Below, piece after piece: positions 23,801 to 37,600 of a stretch of 64,000 nucleotides of DNA (within the stretch, counting starts at the first letter, position 1; the number at the start of each line of letters is the position of its first letter). Source of the stretch: Tyto alba. Its lineage: Eukaryota; Chordata; Aves; Strigiformes; Tytonidae. Position numbers and translations under genes: made by a program. The stretch covers positions 12,074,819-12,138,818 of the forward strand of contig NW_024881316.1 in the NCBI RefSeq assembly GCF_018691265.1, read 5' to 3'. Below the pieces are notes generated by a model. It did no database searches, had not been told where the DNA came from, and saw only the letters and a program-made list of their open reading frames with translations.

Positions 23801-26800
23801 TGCTGCAGGCAGGCAGTGCTATTCCTAGCCTGTGTGCTAACGGTGTTTGCCAGGGCCAGACTTTCTTAAATCAATACCGGGTGCAGGATTTCGGAAGCGG
23901 TTAGTACTCGCCATGCCTCATCAGACGGACCCTTCTGCATGGCCTCCAGAAAGAGCCGGGGAGCTCTGCTGGGTGTGCGCGGGGCTGCCTGCAGAGTGGT
24001 GGGCAGCAGCGTCTCCTCTGTTAAACGTACAGCACGAGATTTCTTACACTCAGCAAGGTAATTCCCCGCTGATTTATATTAGGAGTACAGTCTGGGAAAT
24101 ATCTGGTGCGGGTTGGGGGTGCCTAGGCTTTTGTGCACAAGCCTGTGGTTTTGCCTCCTAAAACACCTTCCCTCCATAGATCTGGAGCTGTGTTTGATTC
24201 CCGGCCCTTCTCGGTGAATAAATCCCCTGCAGCTTTGGGGTTTCCTGGGGGTCGGTACTGCCACGAGAGGGAGTGCAGCTGCTTGGGGAGGGCGAGGGAT
24301 GCACAGCCCGGCAGCCTCAGCAGACGGCATCCTTTAAAAAACACCTAGCAGCGAAGGCAAATCATTCGGCGGGTTTGTTAAAGAGTGATGGCCTACTTGA
24401 GAAGAGGATGAGGCAGGAATATGTTTTGTTTTTACAGTGGGAAAGGAATTTTTCCCCTATTCGAGGGTGAGGCAGAGGTAGGTTAAGCCCACAACCCCTT
24501 CTAGAAGGGTAATTTTTCATGCTACATCCGCCAGGTAAACAGCATGTGCATGTAACACATGCAGCAGTGCTGCAGAGTTGCTTATAAATCAGATAATTAA
24601 AGATGTAGCTGACTATAATTTCTTGAAGGAGCCTCAGCATTGGGCAGTGACTTTTATTTGCAATTTAACAGTTAAACATATTATACTGCATAAACCTTGA
24701 AATGGCTTGATTATAAAATGTGTTTTGGAAAGTCCGTGTGCCTTCCCCACAGAGTGTTAAACCGGGTGAAAAATGGGTAGCATCAATAAACACCAAACCT
24801 TGTACCAATAAATGTGTTCCCTTCATTACTCAAAGAACCCAGAGCTATGCAGGTATAAAAGGCCCCATTCACCCCTTCAGGGGAATAACACATGTAGAGT
24901 AGAGGAAACTCAATGAATTTCAGTGTGCAGTTTCCTGCTTCTTTCTCCATGGGAGGGGGATGGGTAAGGACTTAGGGCTTGCTTTCTCCATGGGACAAAA
25001 AAAAAATAGCTGCCTCCCTAATTTACAGATGCTGGGAAACCCGGTGAGTCAGGAACATCTTTTCTAGTTGATTGTCCTACAGACTGCTTTTGCAGTCTTC
25101 ATTAGGTACCCCTCACAAGTGCATTTTTTTAAAAAAGTAAGACAAATAAGTTGTGTGTTCCAGTCCTGTCATTAGCAAAAGAGGGGTGGGAGCTGTGTGT
25201 CAGTGCCCTGCTCCAGGCACCCTGACAGACCTTCACACCAGCACAGTGTTTGGCCGTAAATTGCAGCCTTTGAGTTCCTGCAGTCCTTAACGGGCAGTGG
25301 GAGATCTGCTATGTTTTTAGAATAAATCAGAATTGCATTGTTGCCATGAAATTACAGAGGATGGTTATAACGCTCCCTATATTGCGCGTGCTTTGTGTAT
25401 ACAAAGAGGGGGCATGTGTAATTTTCTCATCTGATGCAGATGAGCCATAGTAGCATTTGCTGATTGATGTCACTACAGCAGCAGCTACCTTTATCAGCCC
25501 AGGAACTGAACTTGGGCACTGTCCCAGACTGTGCTGAGTCTTCTCCACCGTCTCCTCCTTCCTCTTGCACCCTGCAAAGCTGGATTCCTGTCAGACCAGA
25601 GTAAAACTGGGGTACACTGCAGTGGCCAAGTTCCCAAAACACCACTTCTTTTTGCAGCAATATTTCTTCCTTCGGTCGGCCCAAATCTCAGTTTGAGTCT
25701 AAAGGACATCATTTCCTAGACTTTGAATCAGTTCCAGAGATGGGTCTATACGCTGTCGGTGTGTGCATGTTGCATGCTTTCAAGTATCTGCGAAGTTATG
25801 ACAACCTTAGTCTTTTAGAAGATTTGTCTTCAGTGACTTTTTTAACCTGACCTGTAACATGAATAAGGATTCTTCCATGCAGTTTTACGCTTGATCTGGA
25901 AAAAAACAGTTGAATTTGCTTCAGGTTTTTTTTTTATTAAGCTTTTCCTTTTTCACCTGACTTTTTCAAACACAAATCCCAAACAAAGTGTGTTGGCAGG
26001 ACTGCCCCCCACCATGACTCTGTGCAATCTCTCCGAAAAAGTGAAGCAGGAACCTTCCCAAACATGACAGTTGTTGCAGATGCATTGCCCCTGTGTGGCA
26101 GATGAGAGAATAAACAACATATGGGAGATGCTAAGTGCTGCTCCAGTGCTATAGCAATAAGTACAGGATAAGAGCCCCTGTAAAACGAAATCGACTTTTT
26201 GCCCTAATCTGTTTTAAAGTGCCGTAAAATTACATTTATTTCAGGCACATTTCCTTAGCCCTTGTTTTCATTATGTTGTTCTCGAAGATTTAAGTCAGTG
26301 TATCTGAGCACAGACCCCATGTGGTTCCTCAGATAATCAGAAAGATGCTTATCCTGAAAATTCACTTGAGCAGCTGAATTTCATGAATCGGCTTTTCCTT
26401 TTCTGTACCAGGGGTTGCTTTCCCTGCACGGTGGTGGCAGCCTGTGGCTCCTAGCCATAGTTCATGTCTGTCCCCAAAATATGCCGGGAGCCTCTCTGCA
26501 GACCCCCGTGCTGCCTGTGCTCTGAGCCCCCCCACCCAGGCCAGGAGCTGCTTGGTTCAGGGCATGCTGTGGTGGCTGTTTTGTCCAGGCAGGAGAGGCC
26601 CTCTCCCGTAAACACTTCAGCATGAGCATGTTACCTTCAGGGAAAGTGCTTTGGTTGCTAAATATCTGACAAAGTTTTAAGAACTTATTATTTTGGACTC
26701 TTAACCCACTCTGATAGTGAAAGCACGAGTTGGTGGTGGATATTTATTTGTTATTTGCCCATTGCTGTAGACAGCTGTAACGGTTAGAATAAACCTTGAT

Positions 26801-27010
26801 CTTTTGTTTTCCCCACTCAGAGAAGTCCTCGTTACCAAAACATCACCTCTGACCTTCTTTCATATTTTCAGTGTGCATTTTATTAACTCCTTTTTCATAT
26901 GGGACATGTGGTGTCTGCCACTTGGTACAAAGGAGGCAAAGTTTGCACTTCTGATGCAAAGAGCAGCAGTAAAGAAGTTGGCTCCTTGCCAATACTCTAT
27001 CCCTGCTCCC
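20831..27010. other. Gene-poor stretch, no supported feature
   Basis: Mixed AT-rich and moderately GC-rich sequence. A slightly CpG-enriched part lies at 23880-24020 and a developmental-enhancer-like AT-rich part at 24580-24730, but neither has decisive evidence. No exon or transposon was recognised. Confidence 0.5.
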
Positions 27011-27016
27011 CCCGCA

Positions 27017-27050
27017 CCCCCCCCCCCCCCCCCCCCCCCCCAAAAAAAAA
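27017..27050. repeat. Poly(C)25 followed by poly(A)9
   Basis: Twenty-five consecutive C (27017-27041) are followed immediately by nine A. The complementary G25 run is a potential G-quadruplex former, and such runs are also prone to sequencing or assembly length error. Confidence 0.92.
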
Positions 27051-30000
27051 TTAAAATTATGAGAAGGGGTGAATTAAATCTCTGCATATAGAGTTGGACT
27101 TTCATTGGGTTTACCGCTGGGACAAGCCTATTGGACTTAACAGGATTCACCTAGGGAAAGTAGAGTGCATCTTTATCCCACACCATGCATGCACTTTACA
27201 CAGAGATAATAAATTTCAATCAACTGCCTGAGGAATTTATTTTAACAGCACCTCCTTACTTCCCAGGCTAAGAAACAAGGCATCCGGCCCTTCCCTGCCA
27301 GTAACACTGGAGGTTTTGCACTTATTATACATTTGGTGAAACAGTATGCGACAGTGAAAATTTACTAGATGTTGCAGAAAGAAGCAAGGGAAAGTTAAAG
27401 CACAGCCTAGAAAGTAAAATGAGTACTGTTTGCATGTACTTTTATTGATTTCTGACAGCCATGTTATTTTCAGGGACAACAGAAGGGAAAAGAATTTCAG
27501 TCTTTGAATGGATGAGTGATATACTATCCCCCCTTTTTAACTAGTCTTACATATTTTACTTTTTTGTGCGCTGGTGTGTGCTTGTGCAGAAGGGTGTCTA
27601 CCTAATTGGCCTCAAGAGGGGATTAAACTCAATAAAATCACGGCCCACAGGGGGCCTCTAAATATGGCTTTTTAATTTGAAAATTTTTGTGGGTTCCAGT
27701 GTAATTCAAGCTTTTCAAGCTTTATTAGTGCACAGTCATTCGTGCAGCTTGCAAAGCTCCCATCTCGGCGAGTTTGATATGCCCGCCCCTGCTCAAGCAG
27801 AAGACAGAGTGCTCTCTTCAACTGTGAAGCACACTCAGTGACATAACAAAAGCCCTACTGTAAATAAAACACATGTTAATAACAGTGACAGGAGGCGGCA
27901 GAAACCGGCAACTGAGCATCCAGGCAGCGACGCCTCTTGAAATTGGTACTAAATGGAGGTAATGACAGTCAGCAAGCATCTCTCTGCTCTGCCTGTGACA
28001 GAGGCGCTGGGAGCAGATAGGAGTAAATACCAGCAATTTTACATGTTCGCTTGTAATAAAAGTCAAAATATGCAGCTTGGTGTAACTAATTGCTGTGGAA
28101 GGAGAACGAACCAATAGTGCTCGTTGCTGTGAAACTGTTAATGGAGAACTTATGGAGAGAAAGTCCAAGTTCTCTCGTCCAAATTGGAATGTGAAAGAAA
28201 TCTGTTGGAAGGTGATGACAGAAATGAAGTAAAACAGTTGTTTCCTGATCCATGTGCCAGATGTGTCACATACTGTGATAAATAAGATCTGCATCTTACA
28301 CTCCAGAAATTGGGGAATATTACAAGCGTTTATTATAGTGAGGTACAAAAAAAATGTACTTGAAATGCTTTGTTTCTCCTGGCACCAAGCAGTGAGAAGT
28401 TATTGCACAATGCCTGGAGCTGCTAATTCTTTTGTTTAGGTTCAATCCAACACAGCCTATTAAAAGCTTAAATTCAATTTTATTGTTAAGGTATTTATTA
28501 ACTGATTATGAAAAGACATTAAAGGGCTCATAATTAAACTACTAAATTGTTCCTTACCTTGACGAATCCGCCATTTTCCAAGACTGACTTCCATAGTATA
28601 AAATATCAGGGGTTTAATTTAGAGAAGAATGCTGCTCACAGGCAAATGCTAGCTTTTGCTTCAGCTCTTGAGTCGATCCCAGTCTGCCTTGCTGCTGTTC
28701 ATAAGCCCAGAATATCATGGCAGAAAGCCTAATGCATTGGTGGCATTTCTTGGGAAGACTGCTCTCTAGGTCTGTGGCATGTTGTCACACATTTGCAGAA
28801 ATAGCTGCATGTTGATGTTGGATAACCCGGTCTTATTACTCAGGAAAAAAGCCTCATTGACTTTTGGCCCATTTGCTTTTGAAAATGTGTATTGTGAACA
28901 GCTTGCTAGCCCTTCTGAGACTGAAGGCACATGCTTCCAGGCAAAGCAGATTCCCAGAGTAAGATGCAGTTCCTGAAGATTTGCTATCTTAATACTCCCC
29001 CAGATTCAAAGCCTGGGAAGCCAGTGGGAGCTGTGTGACTGGATCTCCCACACCAGGTCAGCATAGGACCTCAGAGAGTCTGCTGACCCTCCAAGCCACT
29101 GATTTTATACAGGCATCTGCATCATGCCTCATCCAGATGACTTATATTGGGGTGGGGTGAGGATGGGTGCAGGAGGCAGCCGAGGGAGAGTGAGTCTTTT
29201 TGTGTTTTCCCTTTGGAAGTTGCTCTGTTGATCAGAAGGGTCGTATGTCCAGCAACTGCACAAAGCTTAACAGGGAGACTGTGTTGCCTACCCAGAGGTC
29301 TTATGGCTCTCAGACGGCTCTGGCTGTCCACGACCTCACAGAGCTCACCTGCAGGCCTGTAACACTCGGTGGCCTTTCATGATGATTTCATCAGGAGGTT
29401 TTTACTGTCAGAACAGGCAGAAAGTACACATCTTATTACCACAGGTAGATATGAAATCTTGAACCGCCTGATAAGCATGATTTGGGTGAGCCCCTGCAGT
29501 CCCAGGAGCCTGATGGTGAACGGCAAATCCTTGAATGTGTGAGCTGTCTTCAAAAAAAGAAAACCAGTCTCATGGTTGCTATGCCCATGATGACCCAGGG
29601 AAGGGATAGGTCCCTTTACTGTGGTGTGGTGCCCAGCAGTTCAAGAAGCCTTTTCCAGCCTCGCTGGGACATTAGACCACCGTTGTGTTCACTCTGCACT
29701 CTTGCTCAGAGCTGTGGCAGGTGTCCCACGTGGCACTGCACCGTGCCGCGGGCACGTTCTGGTCGGGATTCATCTCACTTGACCCTAAGAACCTAATGTA
29801 GGCTGAAGTGAACCTCATCCTCCAAGTGTCGCAGTCTCTACTTTGACAATGAGGGATAATGCCTCACTGCATGTAGGCAAAGACTACCCTGGTTACTACT
29901 CATATTTTCCAGGGTTACTCCAGAGAGATTGGCTCGAGATGCATTTCAAAAACTGAGATTTACAAAAATGTTGCTTTGGGGAGGTGCCAGTATTCAGGCA

Positions 30001-30455
30001 TGTAACACCTGTAGGTGAGGCCCAGCTGGGAACATTTCTTAAATCACATTGTCTCCTGCTGTCCAGTTTCCCCACATAGATCCCCTCAGTTTTGAACCGT
30101 TGCTGTGCAAGTTAGTCTGTCCCACCCTGAAGATATGACTTCAGAATCCCACCAACCTTTACCCAGATTTCAGAGGAAAAGACCTCTATATCAATTTTTA
30201 AATTCTTGGAAACGACTTTTTTCTTAGGCTACATCTTCGCTGCTGGAAGAGTGTTTGCTTACCCCATGGTAGATATCTCACTCTAAGACCCCAATTCAGA
30301 GCAGCATAGGTAGCTTTTACTTTGAGATAGGTCCTTCACTCCTCCTGGGATTTGCCTTCATTAGTCATATGGAAGTAAAAGCTCTCTTGCCTTCCCCTCC
30401 ATTGATGTTTCCCAGTGAGATACTGAATTTAGCAACCCCACTGGAAAAAAATGCC

Positions 30456-30477
30456 TTTTTTTTTTTTTTTTTTTTTT
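30456..30477. repeat. Poly(T) run
   Basis: Twenty-two uninterrupted T. Confidence 0.9.
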
Positions 30478-33400
30478 GGCAGAGAAGCTGCAGCTGTAAG
30501 TGTTTATGGGAAATAAAGATATCTGATTAGGCTTTTTTCACACACTAAACTGCATACCCTCTGGTAACCTTATTATTTGTTATACTGTTGGAGTCTGTGG
30601 AAGAATGGAAAGACTACAGTTTCTCAGTGGCGCAGCTAGAGCTGGCCCACCTTCCAAAATACAGAGGTGCTGTTGCTGTTCAAAGATATTTTATTGAAGA
30701 AAGTGATACTGCTTTCGACAAAACCAGGCACAGCCTTACAGTAAGAGCTAGTTAGGAGCCTCAGCAAAATGTTATTGTCATCTGGAGCCATGTTTACCCT
30801 TAAGGGACACATTAGAAAAAAACAATGGACAATGGGCCATACTGACAGCTTATGGAAGGAAATAAATGAAAGAAATAAAGCTTACTATGCTTTTGTGAAG
30901 CTGACATGAAGACAGCTGACAAAGGTCAGTACATTATGGCTTTGCAAATGGTGAAAATATCGGTTGTCCTGGCTTGTCACGGAAAGTGAAAACACCTATT
31001 GTGCACGCCAAGTATATGAAAAAAAAATAGGTGATACTTACTGCAGTGAATAGCCAGTGATGAATGTAGTGAATAATGTGTGATACACATCACCTAAGCC
31101 AGTGAGTGGATCCCCCTGAGGCAAGGAATATTTTTATGTTGCCTCTTTATCCAGTGTGGGATTCATTTCTCCTAAATGGAGACTCCAGAACCTAAGACCT
31201 AAAGAAGAGTCCAGTCTAGCCACTTTCCTAACCTCACAGACAGCCAAATTCATTAGGTGCTTCCCTCCTTAGGCGTAAGGACCTTGGAGCAATGACTGAT
31301 AGTAACCAGAAGTACCTGTTCTGGGAAGGGGATGCCCATCTGCCCCCACACACCCTCCAGAAGTCTGTGATGACCCCGAGGTGGTTTGAGAGGAGCCTCA
31401 GCTCCACCTGGGGTCTTGGCAAAGGCCATGCATGGAGATGCAGTGGGGATGAGGGGAGCAGGCCGAGGACTCCATCTGCTCCCTGGGACAGGGACTGAAG
31501 CCTGAAACTAGAACTCATTCAACTCAAGCATGCAAAGGACTGGGTGGACTGGATCCCTCCCAGTGTTACCAGTGACACTGGGGTTCCAGTCAGGTTCATC
31601 AAGAGTCTGTGCAACAAGGGTCACAGGCAACAACTTGGGATTATTTATACCAGTATAGTTCTCAAAGTTGATGCTGTGGATTTCTTGGTCTAGCACAGAT
31701 AAGACTTGCCAAAAAAAAAAGTACATTCCTAACTCTGGTTAGATAATCCAAGTTTGCTATTTCGATCTGAATTCACTGTGAAAACAAGATGACTTAGGTT
31801 TTAGGCAGTGCCTGTATCTCAAGTCCAGGTTTATACAGGAGCCTGGAGCAGCTCACTTAGGCTGCTGTGCCTTCTGGGCTGTTTTCACCCAAGTCGATAA
31901 ATTGGAGCAGCAAAGTTTAAGCTCTTAAGATCTCCCCAGAGAGCTGTCCTTCACACAGAGCTGCACATGGTTCACTGGCCGTACAGTCAGAGCAGTGCCT
32001 GCAGCTGCAAGAGGTGCCCAATGTGGCAAGGGGATGGACACAGGAGGACGACCAAGGGGCAGCCTGAGGAGGACCTGGGGCAGCTTTCCTTCATAACCCC
32101 TGTCGAGGATTGTCAGTTCATGTTTCACAGTTTGTACTGCCCTTTGCATTTAGAAGATAAAAGCTTGTCCTGTTTTTGCAAATACAGCACTGAATACAGT
32201 TCGGGTGACCCCTTGGTGAGAGGAGGGCAGTGCATGGTGCATGAAAAGGACAGTGTCTCCCGTGCAAACCTGGCCCTGCCATCAGCCCAACTGGAGAAAT
32301 GTACATTGGCAGTTCCCGTCTGTAGGTGTTACTGACTGACAGATAGCAATGGAGGCAGAAAAATGTCAAAGTGTTAGAAAAGTCAATATTATTAAGACCT
32401 TGCTCCCCTCACTTCCCTGTTCTGAGTAGTTTCTTGAGTATGACCAATTACATTCTTTTTTATGACCAGTCACAAATGCAGTTTTTATTAGCTGGTTTGC
32501 TCAACGATTCAAATGTATAGACTTTATTTCAGTCTCATTTGAGTTGGAGGAAAGCATACAAGGATTTTTGCTGGCTTAAATTAGTGGAACTGCCCCTTTG
32601 GCTGAAAGACAGGGCCCTTGCTTTGCAGAGCAGAGCTCCAGCCCCGTCTCTGACTTTTGCCTGTAAATTAGTTTGTGAAGTGGTGTTTATTGCTACATTG
32701 GGAGGTTAAGACAGCCTAATTGTATGTTTGTACAGGAGAAAACATCACGCCAGAGCCTTAAGCAATTATTCTTTCCATGTCCTTTCACTGTTTAATCTTG
32801 ACACTGTTCAGAGGGGAAAGGAGACAATTTGTCTTCACCCTACATCCAATTAGCAGTAAAAGTGCAGAATGGCTAATGCAATATGCACTGAAATGCCATC
32901 GTTCATTCATCAAGATAAGATCCTGAAATAGCATGCATCTAGAACCCCTCGCTAGGAATTGTTCTGAGCCCATGCCTGATTGCAGCCAAGGATATCTCCA
33001 TGATTTATAACTCAGCCTGTGGTTCCAAAATGTGACAGTGCTCAGCACCTCACCTCCCACTTTTTATCTCCCGTGGCCATCTTCTCTATGGGAGAGTTAT
33101 GCTCCAGAGGATCAGCCTTTTTAACAGGCAATTACTCACTGAAATGTTCTGTCTTTTCTAAACATCTAAGGTGAACCACAGGGAATTGCATTTCTTTCCC
33201 AAGGAGGACATGCCAAATACAAGCCAGATAAGTAGTGTCTTCTCTGATTTGGCTACAAGGTATGGCACAGGAAAGGTAGTCCTTTGATATGATAGCTACT
33301 GTTTAGAAAGAAGAAATCTCCTTTTCAGACCATATCTCACTTATGGAAGTGGCATATCTCTTAAAACCATCCAGGTCTTGTGACCCACATTTACATGCAA

Positions 33401-34285
33401 TAAGCCTACAGAGCCACAGCCAGACGCAGGGTAAATGTCTGACAATGGTGGAACCCTGGTCATGTACACAGGATCTGTATCTGGTTTTGGATGTCCAGGA
33501 TTTGGTTTCATTGAAAGTGTCTGCAGGCAGGTTCTTTCAATGTTTTTACTGCCCACAAAATGCTTCTCTTAGAAGTGCTGTATAAAAATCATCAGGATCT
33601 ATCTTCCTTGTGGCCAGCACAACAAGACCCCAGCTATTTTTTACTGGATGCTTAAATATATGCAGTAAGAACAAGCTCGTGGTCAAATTTTGCTTTCAGC
33701 TGGCAGGGAGGAAGCACTCTTGGGCTCCCTGCTAAGAGTGATCTACTTCTATATATTTTAAGAGGCTAAATTCAGCCCCTGACTGTTGGTACAGGCAATT
33801 GCATTGCATCAGGAATGGGTATGACCCCTAATTTCTATAATAAATGATACAGGGGAGACCTACTGAGAAATGATCATTAAATCTTTAGTGTGCTTCATCA
33901 TCCTGACCCATTTTTGTGGAGTAAACATAGCTTTCCTCAAAGATGATGAGTTTTGATACAGGAAAACTAGACATTTTCAGAGGCTTTATTTGCTGGATGG
34001 AATAAAAGGGAGGTGCCAAGAACATTTTAATCAAATGATTATTACTGAGAGGATCCAAGAAAAAAACACTGCCTGCCCTATTCCCTTCCAAGCCAACAGA
34101 CCATTTTGAAGGCTTTAGCATCTATCTAGCTATATATACATACACAAGATGTTCTTACACTTCCAACAAAGGATAAGGTGGAGGAGGACTAGTGGTTAGC
34201 AAGACAGGAACAAGACTGCATGTAAGACTGGTCTGGGAAACGTGTTAGACTAATCCAAAGCTTCAATTTTGACCTTTCTTCAGGG

Positions 34286-34305
34286 AAAAAAAAAAAAAAA
34301 AAAAA
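34286..34305. repeat. Poly(A) run
   Basis: Twenty uninterrupted A. No retroposed gene is visible upstream. Confidence 0.9.
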
Positions 34306-34596
34306 GTGCTTTATGTAAAAGCCCTCAGATCTTTAGCTTCTCAGAGAAATTGTCTTTTGCCAAGTAACACAGTCACTTACTTACATTCCATATGTCTCTG
34401 CCAGAGGGTATGTCCCAGTCCTGATGTGCTAGTAAAACAGGGAGTGTAAATCTGGATAGGGTGCTCAGGCCAAGCTTAGGGATGTGACAGGACAGGAGAT
34501 GGGCTTTAAAAGTTTCACTGCCTTAAAATGTACCTAGGAAGGCGGTCGCGGGTGCTGCAGTGCAAGTGGAAACTCTGCTTCCCAGGACAGGAGGAA

Positions 34597-34616
34597 TGAT
34601 GTCACGATGATGTCAT
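34597..34616. promoter_or_regulatory. Tandem CRE/ATF-like sites
   Basis: TGATGTCAC at 34597-34605 and TGATGTCAT at 34608-34616 differ by one base from the CRE octamer TGACGTCA and are 11 bp apart, about one helical turn. They lie in a locally GC-richer segment (about 34540-34830) with scattered CpGs. This is suggestive of a CREB/ATF or AP-1-type regulatory element; no nearby exon is recognised. Confidence 0.35.
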
Positions 34617-37600
34617 GCCTGTCCTGAGCTTCCCTAATGGTAATCACAGCAGCATCTGCCGCAGAAAAGCATTTCTGGGATAAAGGTGTCAAAAACATGA
34701 CACTTTCCAACCGTAGCTGGAGTGGGGAGTTTCAAGTGGCGGAGCACTGATGCCGTGTCCCCCGGGGCCTGAACCACTTCTCTTCTAGGTGTCTGACTGT
34801 CAGATGTGCTGCGGCGCGTGTTTTTCCTCTCTTTCGTTTAATTTATTGAGGACGGCATCGGTTACAGCTGTTTAAAAAATATCTGAGCAGGTTATTATGG
34901 GAAAGGACGGAAGAAGTTCTCGCTGCACAAACACAAAATTCAGATGGTTTTCTTTGCAAGGGGGAAGATCATTAGTGGTTTTTCTTCCTGGGCTGTTTTT
35001 GGGGATGGGAGGCGTCTTTGGTGTGAGAGAGCTAGCAGAATGGGCAGTCGGGGATTTTGGAGTGCTGACTGCAGCTCTGGCACTGATTCCCACTGAAACT
35101 TAGCTAAAAATTTCAAATTGGAGTCTCTGAAAGGTCGATAATAATAAGTAATAGGGCTGGCCTGAAAGCAAGAATTCTGTTTTGTGAAAAATGTTGTGGT
35201 TTCAGAATTTGTTTTCATTCCAGTGCAGAAAGAATATGTGATCTTTCTTCCTTTTTTTTTCTTTCTTTTTCAAGGGAGAAGGGAGAAAATAAAAAATAGA
35301 TTTAAGAAAGCCTTAATAGTCTAGTAGGTTAGGGAAATGGTTCAGATGAGGAACTTGACCTGACATCTCCTCACCCAAGGTGAGATAGGGGATTTTGGCT
35401 ATCCAAAGTTTGGTTTCCTACACAGTAATTATATCCCAGAGATTAAACATTTTCTTGACAACATTTTCACTGAAAAAGTTTTAATGCTCTGATTTTATTT
35501 TTTTATTTAGAAAGGGAGTTAGGACATTTCTTGATCATTTTTAATAGCCACATATATATATTTATTACTTATTGCAAATGCCAGGTGCAGAGACAGTCCT
35601 TCATCACACAGATGCTATCCAAATGCTTGCTGAAACTGGGGGAGATGCAGAATAGCAACACATCTGAATATTTGGCTGTTTCCATATCAGGTTGTTTCAA
35701 ATTTTGATTGTGTGTTTTGTTCTGCAACTTCAGGTAGACATGTTAGAAACAGAGGTCTTAGCAACTCTGACTTCACCTCTGAAATGTTGATGATAATACT
35801 GGGATCTTTTTCCAGCTGGCAAGGATGTTGAAAAATTTAATTAGTATCTGCCCAGCTCCTTGAATATGTCAGTCTTAAGTGCAGTTTTGAATTCCACACC
35901 TTGAATCCCTTGTATGAACAAGACAGTCAGAGGTGTAATCAAAGATACAGACATGGTGCAACATAGGAGCAACAGCACTCCAGACTTTCTAAACAGAATC
36001 AGCCCCATGTAGGTCTGGTTGACAGGCCAGCTAATGCCTGTTCTCAGTTCTGGCCATGGCACGATGTCATGAGATCATTTATAAATGATCAATTTTTGTT
36101 TACCCAAATGTTTTATGTGAAAACTTTGGAAGGTTCTCCTAGGTAAAGTGAGCTAATATGAAGTACAATGGGGATGAGGTGCAGCTGTAGCTACTACTTT
36201 GCTTGTTAGAGCTAATATCCAGTGCTTAAGTGGTGCTACAGGAGATGAGATTGCAATTGCAGGGAATTCATACAAGAAACAGACTTCTCTGCAGAGCACT
36301 GCAGACATTAGACCTACAGGTGCAGCCTGTGAACTTGTAAAGTCTTTTCAAAATTCAACTGGGGCTTTTCCAAAGAAAAATACAATTTCTGTAGGCAAAA
36401 TAGATTTAGCACCTATTCTTGCATAGCCGTGAGTCTCCTTAGCTACCACTGAAACCAATTAAATTTAAAAATACAGTATTGAACTCTTGGTATATAATAG
36501 TTCTGTGCTGACTAGTTCTCAGATCAGGATCTTTTAGCCAAGCAGAAAAAAAATACTCAAGCAGGCCTGTCAATTCCCTTTGTAGCCTTTCCTCATCTGC
36601 TTGCATCAAGCCATGGCAACTCTTTTTCAGCTGAGTTGGCTGGAGTGTGATCTTAGGGGCTTTGTGGAGGAATACAGGCATCCTTAGGGAACTGAGGAGT
36701 CACTATTTTCCCCTCTGCATTGGTGACATCTCTGGCCAGTCCAATAACATTGAGCATCAGCAGCAACAGTAAAAACAAACTGTGAGATGCCACCTTGTAT
36801 TTCTATAATATAGCAGAGACTCTACTGAGTTAGTCCTTGTAAAAAAAAACGCCAAAGTGTCTGAAATGAGTTGAAGTGGGAAGCTAGGCTTAAAACAGTC
36901 AAATCTGGGTGTCTATAGTAAGGCAGCTAAATAGACCATCTATTTTTTTTCCCCCTGAAAGGCAGAGTGCTTTGACTTAAATGGCTTTGCTTGTTGATAT
37001 CCAGGTTCAGAACATTTTGCAGTGCACAGGGTTTACCTTCTAATCTTTCTCAAGAAGGCCCAATGTCTGCTTCCCCTAATGTGAACATTTCTCCAGCTGC
37101 TTGGGGAAAGAGATTGTTTCAGCCCTTCATTCAGATCCAGGCACAGAAACACACATCTCTCCTTCCCCTGGCTATAAAAGCAACCATGGGTAAAATTGAG
37201 TGAAAATCCATCAGTTTAATAACAGTTTTTAGACTGTAAATGTGATTATTTTATAACATAAAAGATTCTGGGAAAAGAAGTCCACGTCTGTCTTCCGTGT
37301 TTGGAAAGCCCTTGGCTTTTTGTGGGTATTACAGGAAACAATGACAGGAACAGGAGGAGCTGGTCCATGATGCGGGACACACAATTATGTTGTTGAATAA
37401 GGGAATTACACAGAATAATACCTTGGCAACAACAATAATTTTTAGACTAATACTGTGCTGTACTGAATTCACCCTGTTCAGCAGCTGAAGCTGGTCTAGC
37501 TGGCATTTAGTCCATGCTGCTAGGTTAGGTTTGAGTGCACACCGTAACTGCAACATACCATTGTTGGCCCAGAATCGTCTAACAAGAAGATGATTTGAAC

